Positions 1-5,811 of a DNA stretch of 5,830 bases are shown piece after piece. The first letter of the stretch is position 1. Every line of letters starts with the position of its first letter. This stretch comes from Chloroflexota bacterium (GTDB lineage: Bacteria > Chloroflexota > Limnocylindria > QHBO01): NCBI GenBank assembly GCA_005880165.1, contig VBJP01000193.1, forward strand, positions 1 through 5,830. The letters run 5' to 3'. The translations under genes were made by a program, and so were the position numbers. Below the pieces are notes generated by a model. That model saw only the letters and a program-made list of their open reading frames with translations, ran no database searches and was not told where the DNA came from.

Positions 1-825
1 GGCCGCGGCCAGGAGTGGAAAGATGGCCAGCACATCGGCCGGGTGATGCTGGCCATCCAGCACGGCGATTCTCGGCGACGCGGCGCGAAGGCGAACGCCA
101 AGCAGGAGATCGTTGTGCGCAGGCACGAACGGATGCTGACTCATTGGGATGAAGCAGAACTGGGCCTCGGGAAACGCGTCGGCCAGCTCGACGACGGCCT
201 CCTCGAGTCCTCTGGACGTGCCTTGATCGACACTCGTGAGACAGAGGCCAACGATCGGACGGCTTGTCTGCAACCCGGCCGCGCGCAGCATGGCTCGCGC
301 GTCCCTGCGCCTCCCCGAAGGCATCGCCTCGGACAGGTCGTCCGTGACGGCCGACTCAATCCCCCAACCTTGGAGCACGGACTCCGATTGGCGGTCACGA
401 ACGGTGAGGCTGGTAGCGCGCCCGCCAAGAAGACGCAGCGCGGCAATGGTTGTCATCGGCAGGTCGCGTTCGACCCCCACACTCACGATCGCGATGCTGC
501 GACCCATGGCGGCGGCGGTGAGGCCGAAGGGCGCGATGAGGCGTCCAAGCGCCCCCATGTCCCTCCCAAAGAGTCCGCCGCCACCGATGAGCAGCGAGCG
601 GTGGCGCCGCAATTCGGTCAGCGCCGAGGAAATGCCCACCGACCGAACGCCATGCAGCGCTTTGGTCTCGGCGGGGGACCGCGAGACGACCGTCAGCTTC
701 ACACCCGGGTCGAACTGGCGGAGCAGGCCGGCAAGAATCGCCTCGTCCCCAATGTTGCGATAGCCGTAGGCGCCGAGAACCAGGATTGGTTCGGGGAGGT
801 CGACGAGGAGGGGTGCGGCGCTCAT
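1..825 (-). CDS. Polysaccharide pyruvyl transferase (CsaB/WcaK-type), 3' end beyond window
   Basis: This frame is open for 275 codons from an ATG at 825 to the window edge, so the C-terminus is missing; the family is usually about 350-400 residues. The N-terminus has the family's nucleotide-fold signature, GAYGYRNIGDEAILAGLL at residues 18-35. A glycine-rich GGGGLFGRD follows at 81-89, then a hydrophobic strand IAIVSVGVE at 111-119, VRDRQS at 142-147 and TDD at 161-163. These match the CsaB-type pattern (GYYGxxNxGDE, GGGGL, RDxxS). Family members transfer pyruvate from phosphoenolpyruvate onto a sugar as a ketal, giving negative charge to exopolysaccharide or secondary cell-wall polymer; they act in the cytoplasm or at its membrane. 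The ATG overlaps the upstream stop as ATGA (825-822), and no Shine-Dalgarno sequence is evident, which suggests translational coupling. The family call is strong. CsaB versus an exopolysaccharide enzyme such as WcaK cannot be decided, so no symbol is given. Confidence 0.88.
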   Translation of the reverse strand, partial: MSAAPLLVDLPEPILVLGAYGYRNIGDEAILAGLLRQFDPGVKLTVVSRSPAETKALHGVRSVGISSALTELRRHRSLLIGGGGLFGRDMGALGRLIAPFGLTAAAMGRSIAIVSVGVERDLPMTTIAALRLLGGRATSLTVRDRQSESVLQGWGIESAVTDDLSEAMPSGRRRDARAMLRAAGLQTSRPIVGLCLTSVDQGTSRGLEEAVVELADAFPEAQFCFIPMSQHPFVPAHNDLLLGVRLRAASPRIAVLDGQHHPADVLAIFPLLAAA

Positions 826-1565
826 GGCGGTGCTGGCGAGGCTCCGCGGAAGAGGACCGCGTAGGTCCCGATCATGCGCGCGACGTGGAATCCGAGTGCC
901 TCCAGTCGCTCGCGTCGCGCCAGGTAGATTGGATCGGTCATCGAAAGCAGGGCCGCGCTGATCTTGTAGTGCGCCACGAGATTCCTGGGATCAATGACCT
1001 GGAGGCCGACGGACGGCGGTCCGCTGGTCAGGTCGGTCACGTACAGGCGAATGGTCGATGACGTTTTCGATTCGACGGTCAAACCACGATCGCTGGCCGC
1101 AACGACGATGTCCGGCTGCGACGCCCATATGCGGAGGCAGGGCTCACGATCACCAATCTGCGTGAAGCAGACGTCGGCCTCCTGACCGATCACGTGAGCG
1201 GAGGTGAATGCCATGCCGCCAGCCGGGCGGAGCTGGGTCTGCAGGTGATTCCCGGGCGCGCTTGCCGTGATGGCCAGGGTCGATCCGTTTTTCAACAGCG
1301 TAACGGTCTGGGAGTAGGAGACGGTGGCTCGACCCACGGCATGACTCCAGGTCGTGCGAATGCTCGCTTCCTGGGCGGAGACCCTCGTCGTGACGCTCTT
1401 TGGGCCGGCCTCCGCGACCGAGACGGCCAAGCCGGAGGTGGTGATCTTGGTATCCGATGCCTGAATCTGGAGCAGGTCGACAAACTCCCCGCCGTGGTTC
1501 GCGGCGATGAGCAAGCCGCGCGGCGCGCTGGCGGTGCTCGATGTCGATGTTGAGGTGAACTTCAC
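822..1565 (-). CDS. C-terminal part of the frameshifted GT-C-like membrane protein
   Basis: This is the 3' part of the gene that begins at 3006. The frame has a GTG at 1565 and is open upstream to a TGA at 1643-1641. Its upstream residues, about RRSVDAEAILRTSAALTNEF, continue naturally from GKWFEGVTG in the other frame, so the GTG is probably not a true start. It has no signal peptide and no Shine-Dalgarno sequence. Removing one base near 1630-1640 joins the parts into a protein of about 727 residues. The part is rich in Ser, Thr and Val with short alternating stretches that suggest a beta-rich, extracytoplasmic domain. It has a Cys pair 14 residues apart (VCFTQIGDREPC) and a final charged segment, ARRERLEALGFHVARM. 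I do not recognise a named domain. The stop overlaps the pyruvyl transferase start (ATGA, 825-822), which argues that this frame is, or recently was, translated. Confidence 0.72.
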   Translation of the reverse strand: MKFTSTSTSSTASAPRGLLIAANHGGEFVDLLQIQASDTKITTSGLAVSVAEAGPKSVTTRVSAQEASIRTTWSHAVGRATVSYSQTVTLLKNGSTLAITASAPGNHLQTQLRPAGGMAFTSAHVIGQEADVCFTQIGDREPCLRIWASQPDIVVAASDRGLTVESKTSSTIRLYVTDLTSGPPSVGLQVIDPRNLVAHYKISAALLSMTDPIYLARRERLEALGFHVARMIGTYAVLFRGASPAPP

Positions 1566-3006
1566 AAAGAAGAACTCGTTGGTGAGGGCCGCGCTGGTGC
1601 GCAGGATGGCCTCGGCATCGACACTGCGCCTCTCGCCCAGTCACGCCCTCGAACCACTTGCCGTCTCTGACCGAGGTGAGCACGGCGCCATGGTCCCGGC
1701 CAAGGGCCTGATCCAGATAGCGCACCGCGCCGCTCAATGAGTCCGGATCGCGCGATCCGTAGACGCTCATCTGCGTCTGGTAACGGACCACCGCAAACGG
1801 GGCCATCACCAGGATCAGAGCGGCGGCACCGATCGCGATCACCACTGGAGATCCGCCCAATCCAGCGACCTCACCGAGGTAGGAGCGCAGCGACTGGGCC
1901 AGCCATGTCAAAGCGCCCGCGGCACCGATGACGAGGGGGGCGAGCACGAGGGTCGCGAAGCGCGGGTAGTCGGTCGATGCCCCGGTGACGGATGCGTAGA
2001 GGAGCGCACCCCACGCGACGACTGCCCATGAGAGCAGGGCGACGTGGAGCCCGGGGGCCCTTCGGAACAGCTCGCCGACCACGCCGAGGACGATTGCGGT
2101 CCCGCCCACGAGCATGACAACGGTAGTTGGCCAGTAGGAGAAGAGACCGCTGAGGAGGCGACCGGGGCCGCGGTAGCCAAGACTCGCCGGGTTCGTCACG
2201 TAGTCTCGGCCGGCCGGGAGCAGGACCACCCAGAGGTAGAGGGCGAGCGCAGCGAGCACAACAACAGATGGCCAGGCGAATGACGCGATCCTCCGCCAGC
2301 CCAGCCGTCGCTTCTGGACAAGGAAGAAGACCGCCACCGAGATGCCTATCGGGATCCCGATGATGGCGGTGCCGACATGGGCCAGCGCCGCCAGCGCGAG
2401 GCTGCCGCTGCCCAGCGTCCACCACCGCGTTGATCGCTCACCCGCGGTGCCGGCGCGGGCGAAGGCGGCCACCGCGAGGTTGATGAAGAGGATGGACACA
2501 GATTGCAGCAGCCCGCCGAAGGCGGCGAGCTCGAGAAAGCGATCGGTGACGAGGAATGCGACCACGGCACTCAGAAGTCCTCCGATGGGGTCGTCGAGAA
2601 GGACCGCGCCGACGGCGAAGAAGCTCAGCGCCAGACCCAACAAGACCAGGATGTTGAGCGTTTGGAGCGCGATCGCCGGATCCTGTATCCCGATGCGAAT
2701 GACAGCCAGCAGCGCGGGAACAAGCGGCGGCAGGTCTGTCACCACTCGATAGGACGGCACACCCTGCCCCAGGTAATAGCGCGACGTCATCAGCCACTGC
2801 CCAAAATCGCCCCGTCCACCGATGGGGGTGATGGCCGAGACGAAGCCGATGCCCGCTGCAACAGCCAACGTGAGGAGCAATGGCAGCGCCCAGGTCTCGG
2901 AGGCAAGCCGCGCGGCCGCCGCGGCGCGATCGCTGGCAGGCGCGAGCCTGGGACGCAGCCATCGGTCTCTGACGCCCGCAGTCGTCAGGGCGACTCGCTC
3001 GATCAT
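1150..3006 (-). CDS. Polytopic membrane protein, GT-C glycosyltransferase-like, N-terminal part of a frameshifted gene
   Basis: This is the 5' part of one gene split by a frameshift near 1630-1640. Only about residues 1-458 (3006 down to about 1633) are real protein. The stretch from about 1630 to the stop at 1150 is an Arg/His-rich out-of-frame tail. The real part has roughly 10-12 hydrophobic segments, the first at about residues 40-60 and the last at about 387-407. After the first segment an extracytoplasmic loop contains GGRGDFGQWL (64-73); its acidic residue sits where GT-C enzymes keep their catalytic Asp/Glu. TDLPPLVPALLAV (90-102) follows in a GT39-like position. The membrane part ends with SRDPDSLSGAVRYLDQAL and then GKWFEGVTG, a pattern seen after the last helix in such proteins. 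I infer a transferase using lipid-linked sugar at the outer membrane face; the family assignment is by architecture only. ATG 3006 is preferred over GTG 3012 because it gives the ATGA overlap (3006-3003) seen elsewhere in the cluster. Confidence 0.7.
   Translation of the reverse strand: MIERVALTTAGVRDRWLRPRLAPASDRAAAAARLASETWALPLLLTLAVAAGIGFVSAITPIGGRGDFGQWLMTSRYYLGQGVPSYRVVTDLPPLVPALLAVIRIGIQDPAIALQTLNILVLLGLALSFFAVGAVLLDDPIGGLLSAVVAFLVTDRFLELAAFGGLLQSVSILFINLAVAAFARAGTAGERSTRWWTLGSGSLALAALAHVGTAIIGIPIGISVAVFFLVQKRRLGWRRIASFAWPSVVVLAALALYLWVVLLPAGRDYVTNPASLGYRGPGRLLSGLFSYWPTTVVMLVGGTAIVLGVVGELFRRAPGLHVALLSWAVVAWGALLYASVTGASTDYPRFATLVLAPLVIGAAGALTWLAQSLRSYLGEVAGLGGSPVVIAIGAAALILVMAPFAVVRYQTQMSVYGSRDPDSLSGAVRYLDQALGRDHGAVLTSVRDGKWFEGVTGREAQCRCRGHPAHQRGPHQRVLLCEVHLNIDIEHRQRAARLAHRREPRRGVCRPAPDSGIGYQDHHLRLGRLGRGGRPKERHDEGLRPGSEHSHDLESCRGSSHRLLLPDRYAVEKRIDPGHHGKRARESPADPAPPGWRHGIHLRSRDRSGGRRLLHADW
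1630..1640 (-). other. Frameshift site (+1, one extra base) in the membrane protein gene
   Basis: On the minus strand the 5' frame reads V-T-G-R at 1644-1633 and then turns into an Arg/His-rich shadow. The +1 frame is blocked upstream by TGA at 1643-1641 but is open from 1640 down to 822. The switch must therefore fall after 1641 and close to this interval. Dropping one G from the GGG at 1638-1636 gives VTGERRSVDAEA; dropping a base slightly later gives VTGRRRSVDAEA. Either resembles the TGR-type loop expected here. The site shows neither a slippery heptamer of the -1 type nor the CUU-UGA arrangement of RF2-type +1 shifting. A sequencing or assembly error, or a recent inactivating insertion, is more likely than programmed frameshifting. 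Confidence 0.75.
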
Positions 3007-4235
3007 GGACACGAGGGGCTCAACTGCCGCCTACGCCGGACCGGATGCGTCAACGCCGCGGCATCTCGGTACACGTGCTCCATCTGATCCGCGACCCATG
3101 CCCAGTCCCGCTGTCGCGCAGCGCGGCGGGCACGCCTGGCCAGCGCCGCCCGTTCGGGGGCGTCGCTGAGGAGCTGACGGATTGCGCCAGCCAATGCCTC
3201 GGCCGACGCTTCGCAGACCAATCCGTCGACCCCATCTCGGATCAGGTCAGGTGCAGCGCTCGTCGGGCTGCGCACGACAATCGGGACAGCTCCTGCAGCC
3301 TGTGCTTCCAGTACCGCGATTCCGAATCCCTCGCGCACCGACGGCAGCACCATGACGCGCGCGCTCTTGAGGTGACCATAGACCTCCCGGCTATCGAGAT
3401 TTCCAACGAAGCGCACCCGCTGCCCGAGTCCCAAGGATGCCGCCAGACCCTCAAGGGCCGGTCGCTCCGGACCTTCGCCCGCCACAAGACAGGTCATCCG
3501 CGGCAAGGTCTCGCTCAGCCGCGCGATCGCGTGCAGCAGCAGGTCCACGCGTTTCTCGTCAATCAGCCGCCCGAGGTAGACGACGTCCGTCCTTGGTTGC
3601 GGAGGTGCATCGCGGATCTCGTCCACGGCCACACCGTTCCCGACGACTCGCACGCGTGGGTCGTCTTCCGATACTCCCATGCGCCGCGCCGTGAATGCGG
3701 AGACCGGAACGAGGCGATCGCCGATGTGCCGACCGTCTTGCTCCATCCGGCGTGCCACCCGCGCGACGAAGGGCCGCCGCGGAAGGTAGCTGAGCCAGTG
3801 GTCGCCCCAGAACTCATGCCAGGTCACCACGAGCGGAGTCCGTGAGACTCGCGATGCCAGCCAGCACGCATAGAGCGGGACGTATGGCGTAGCGGAGCAA
3901 TCGATGACGTCGTAGCTGCCTCGGACGAGGGTGGGCAGCATCCGTGCGGCGAAACTGACCGCCTCGCGGACGGTTCGCTTGCCATCGGCTCCGTATAGCG
4001 GCGGGGCAGTACCGATGGCGCGGACTCGATAGCCGGCGCTCGCTGCGGCGGTCGAATCGCCCGGATAGCCCCAGGTGATGTACTCGACGTCGTGCTTCTG
4101 GGCAAGCCGCCATGCGATCTCGTGATACCGGCGTTCGGCCCCGCCATGGTGATCGGGATATCGGGCGTCGTAGACCAAGGCGATCTTGAGCCGGCCCGTG
4201 TCAGACGGCGCCCTCCTCTCCGAGGCGCGGTTCAC
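3003..4235 (-). CDS. GT4-family glycosyltransferase (GT-B fold)
   Basis: This 410-residue protein has the normal length and layout of GT4 enzymes, which transfer a sugar from a nucleotide-activated donor to a lipid-linked or growing glycan on the cytoplasmic side. The N-terminal Rossmann-like half begins LKIALVYDARYPDHHGGAER (16-35), with the GGAE loop typical of the acceptor side, and includes TWHEFWG (138-144). The C-terminal donor-binding half has VVGNGVAVDE (197-206), VVYLGRLIDEKRVDLLL (218-234), LVAGEGPER (250-258) and RVRFVGNL (273-280). The family's EX7E motif is present as EGFGIAVLE, with Glu302 and Glu310. There is no signal peptide or membrane helix. The start is GTG at 4235: it overlaps the upstream stop as GTGA (4235-4232), and no Shine-Dalgarno sequence precedes it, so translation probably depends on coupling. 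Its own stop overlaps the next start as ATGA. The family is secure; donor sugar and linkage are unknown. Confidence 0.93.
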   Translation of the reverse strand: MNRASERRAPSDTGRLKIALVYDARYPDHHGGAERRYHEIAWRLAQKHDVEYITWGYPGDSTAAASAGYRVRAIGTAPPLYGADGKRTVREAVSFAARMLPTLVRGSYDVIDCSATPYVPLYACWLASRVSRTPLVVTWHEFWGDHWLSYLPRRPFVARVARRMEQDGRHIGDRLVPVSAFTARRMGVSEDDPRVRVVGNGVAVDEIRDAPPQPRTDVVYLGRLIDEKRVDLLLHAIARLSETLPRMTCLVAGEGPERPALEGLAASLGLGQRVRFVGNLDSREVYGHLKSARVMVLPSVREGFGIAVLEAQAAGAVPIVVRSPTSAAPDLIRDGVDGLVCEASAEALAGAIRQLLSDAPERAALARRARRAARQRDWAWVADQMEHVYRDAAALTHPVRRRRQLSPSCP

Positions 4236-5434
4236 GGTGAGTCAATCGCGACGACGAGAAAGGCCGACATGCCGAGCTCCGCTCCCACGATCAGCAGGGT
4301 CTGAGCCAGGGCGGCCAGCTGAAGGCCGCTCTCAACCCGGCCGCCGGATGTCCACACGGCGAACAGCACCGCGTCGACGATGCCGCCGCCGACGAAGAGC
4401 ACTACCGCCAGGAGCAGGACCCATTCGAGCCGGAAGTAACGACGATAGATGCGAACCCACGCATCCTCGGGCAGCAGGCCACGTGAGCAGGCATGAATCT
4501 TGGCGATGACGCCTAGCAGCGCGGAGTTGACACCAATCGCCAGAAAGATCGCGCCCGCGAAGACTGGCTGCCAAGTCAGCGAGCGCAAGGTGACACCGGT
4601 GGGTGAGAGGAAGGAGATCGCGAAGGTGGCAAGCCCCAGAACCGTGAGCAGCAGTCCCGGAAGCACAAACAGAAAATCGGGAGCCGCAAGAAGCAGGAAG
4701 CGCAAATGTCGCCACCCGTCCCGCACGGTGCTCAGCTTGCTCGGAGCCTGGCGCGCGTAGTAGCGCGTCGGGACCTCGGTAATGCGCATGCCAGTGCGGG
4801 CGGCGCGCACGATCATCTCCGAGGCGAGCTCCATCCCTGCCGATCGGAGTTGCAGCGCGGGTTGGGCGGCGCGCCGGAAAGCCCGCAGGCCGCTCTGGCT
4901 GTCACCGATGCGGACGCCGGAGAAGAGCCTGATCAGGAAATTGATGACTGGCGTTCCCAGGTACCGATGCGCCCACGGCATGGCGTCCGGCTCGAGTCCA
5001 CCCCGGAATCTGTTTCCCAGCACCAGGTCGTATCCCGCGCCGAGGGGCTCGATCAGGGAGCTGAGATTGCTGAAGTCATACGTGTCGTCGGAGTCGCCCA
5101 TCACGATGACCTCGCCACGCGCTTCGGCGAAACCACGGATGTAGGCGCTGCCGTACCCCCGGCGCTGCTCGGTCACCACGCGCGCACCCGCGCTGATCGC
5201 GATCGGCACCGAGGCATCGGTCGATCCGTTGTCCACCACAATGACCTCACCGGGCAGTCCGGCGCCCTCGAGCCATCGGCGGGCCTTAGTCACGCAGATC
5301 CCCACAGTGGCCTCCTCGTTGAGGCACGGCATCACGATCGAGACGTGAGGGCCATCGAGCACCCCAGGGTGCGAGTCGGGGGTTCGCGCGGTCGGCATCG
5401 CCATGCCGGCGGTAGCGTCAAGCGTGCTGGTCAT
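4232..5434 (-). CDS. GT2-family glycosyltransferase with C-terminal membrane anchor (polyprenyl-phosphate type)
   Basis: This protein is 400 residues long. Residues 30-245 form a GT-A fold like dolichyl/polyprenyl-phosphate sugar transferases. It starts VSIVMPCLNEEATV (31-44), then VVDNGSTD (66-73, nucleotide binding), DSDDTY (114-119, the metal-binding DXD region), GNRFRGG (140-146) and DSQSGLRAF (178-186). Four hydrophobic segments follow at about 254-276, 288-312, 337-359 and 374-396. This layout matches enzymes that load a sugar onto a polyprenyl phosphate at the cytoplasmic face, supplying a donor for membrane GT-C enzymes; one of those may be encoded two genes downstream. I chose ATG 5434, which follows a GAGG at 5443-5440 with 5-base spacing, rather than TTG 5452, which lies inside a hairpin. 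Before residue 30 the protein is a low-complexity Ala/Thr/Pro leader with further ATGs, so the true start could be slightly later. The stop overlaps the next gene. Confidence 0.92.
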   Translation of the reverse strand: MTSTLDATAGMAMPTARTPDSHPGVLDGPHVSIVMPCLNEEATVGICVTKARRWLEGAGLPGEVIVVDNGSTDASVPIAISAGARVVTEQRRGYGSAYIRGFAEARGEVIVMGDSDDTYDFSNLSSLIEPLGAGYDLVLGNRFRGGLEPDAMPWAHRYLGTPVINFLIRLFSGVRIGDSQSGLRAFRRAAQPALQLRSAGMELASEMIVRAARTGMRITEVPTRYYARQAPSKLSTVRDGWRHLRFLLLAAPDFLFVLPGLLLTVLGLATFAISFLSPTGVTLRSLTWQPVFAGAIFLAIGVNSALLGVIAKIHACSRGLLPEDAWVRIYRRYFRLEWVLLLAVVLFVGGGIVDAVLFAVWTSGGRVESGLQLAALAQTLLIVGAELGMSAFLVVAIDSP

Positions 5435-5448
5435 CTCACCTCGAGAAA

Positions 5449-5493
5449 CCAAACGCCCGACGGAGAGGAACTCCTCGACGCCGGGCGTGTTGG
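5449..5493 (-). terminator. GC-rich two-part hairpin, probable terminator of the small secreted protein gene
   Basis: An outer 7-bp stem pairs 5453-5459 with 5482-5488 (ACGCCCG/CGGGCGT). It can extend by four pairs (5449-5452 with 5490-5493) across a one-base bulge. An inner stem, GAGG at 5465-5468 with CCTC at 5473-5476, is closed by a 4-base loop and separated from the outer stem by an internal loop. On the minus strand the outer stem is followed by TTTGGTTT, an imperfect T tract, consistent with intrinsic termination after the 74-residue gene. It ends about 15 bases before the ATG of the GT2 gene and abuts that gene's ribosome binding site, so it could also act as a leader element for the operon. 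No clear promoter is visible between it and 5531. Confidence 0.55.
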
Positions 5494-5531
5494 GTTGAAG
5501 GAGCCGGGCAGCTCAGCTGATGCGGAGCGCC

Positions 5532-5756
5532 TCAGGGGCAGGCGCCGTACTGGTCTGGCAGCACGTCTCCGTGGGCCAGGTGTGCGGGCAGCGCGTGGGT
5601 TGAGATGTTAATTTCCACGTATTTGTGGCTTGCGAAATGACAGACATCAACCTTGCCGGCTGGCCCTCCGCTCCCGTTAGCGGCGGCTGTCGCTGCAAAG
5701 CCGATCAGGATGATGACCGGCAGCAGGACCGAGATCAGGAGCCGTCGTGCCCTCAT
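5532..5756 (-). CDS. Small secreted protein with CH...AHLAHGD...C motif, function unknown
   Basis: This is a complete 74-residue gene. Residues 1-26 form a classic Sec signal peptide: a basic RARR start, a hydrophobic core (about 6-22), and Ala-rich residues with likely cleavage after Ala26. The mature protein is about 48 residues. It has a Gly-rich start, then KVDVCH (35-40), a short YVEINIS strand (47-52), ALPAHLAHGD (55-64) and a C-terminal GAC. Cys39 and Cys73 could form one disulfide, and His40, His59, His62 and Asp64 could bind a metal. From memory, similar CH...AHLAHGD...C segments recur in secreted proteins of several phyla, often as part of larger proteins; here the segment stands alone. 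No enzymatic role is known to me. The ATG at 5756 has a strong ribosome binding site (AGGAGG at 5767-5762, 5-base spacing). A hairpin separates it from the glycan operon on the same strand. Confidence 0.82.
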   Translation of the reverse strand: MRARRLLISVLLPVIILIGFAATAAANGSGGPAGKVDVCHFASHKYVEINISTHALPAHLAHGDVLPDQYGACP

Positions 5757-5761
5757 GGCGT

Positions 5762-5767
5762 CCTCCT
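5762..5767 (-). promoter_or_regulatory. Strong Shine-Dalgarno for the small secreted protein
   Basis: AGGAGG reads 5767-5762 on the minus strand, 5 bases before the ATG at 5756. It is the best ribosome binding site in the window and fixes that start. Its first bases fall in the right arm of a 14-base palindrome (5764-5777), so local folding could partly hide it. Confidence 0.75.
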
Positions 5768-5777
5768 CAAATGAGGA
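5764..5777. repeat. 14-base inverted repeat next to the start of the small secreted protein
   Basis: TCCTCA and TGAGGA are perfect inverted arms around a 2-base AA/TT centre. The repeat lies between the possible -10 and the ATG and overlaps the Shine-Dalgarno. It could be an operator or a weak hairpin hiding the ribosome binding site. It is short enough to be coincidence. Confidence 0.4.
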
Positions 5778-5781
5778 TTCG

Positions 5782-5811
5782 ACCCTATCAGCCGCCTCTT
5801 TCAGCGGACAA
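5782..5811 (-). promoter_or_regulatory. Possible sigma70-type promoter for the small secreted protein
   Basis: On the minus strand TTGTCC (5811-5806) and TAGGGT (5787-5782) are separated by 18 bases. This is a loose match to the -35/-10 consensus, with the TANNNT form of -10 common in GC-rich bacteria. Transcription would begin near 5775, giving a leader of roughly 20 bases that still contains the ribosome binding site. Such matches arise by chance, so this is tentative. Confidence 0.35.

Noticed and set aside
43..864. Long plus-strand open frame (273 codons)
   Set aside because: It is antisense to the pyruvyl transferase, whose minus-strand frame shows several family motifs in order. The plus-strand product is Arg/Gly/His-rich with no recognisable domain, as expected of a shadow in GC-rich DNA.
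1150..1630. C-terminal 160 residues of the 3006-1150 frame as a genuine domain
   Set aside because: The composition changes abruptly to Arg/His/Pro-rich, while the overlapping +1 frame reads as normal protein and joins the next gene by ATGA. The tail is an out-of-frame artefact.
1630..1644. Programmed frameshifting at the membrane-protein break
   Set aside because: There is no slippery heptamer, no in-frame stop of the RF2 type at the shift point and no obvious stimulatory structure by eye. An insertion or sequence error is simpler, though homologue alignment could overturn this.
3045..3845. Plus-strand open frame (266 codons)
   Set aside because: It is antisense to the GT4 gene, which carries the EX7E and GGAE motifs. 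Nothing in the plus-strand product is recognisable.
5435..5452. TTG at 5452 as the GT2 start
   Set aside because: TTG is a rare start, lies in the base of the hairpin and lacks a Shine-Dalgarno. ATG 5434 has a GAGG at suitable spacing.
4706..5611. Long plus-strand open frame (301 codons)
   Set aside because: It is antisense to the GT2 gene and the small secreted gene, has Arg/His-rich shadow composition, and runs through the hairpin at 5449-5493. No motif supports it.
5513..5698. Second small minus-strand frame (61 codons) overlapping the secreted protein
   Set aside because: The 5532-5756 frame has a signal peptide, a strong ribosome binding site and a recognisable motif. The overlapping frame has none of these.
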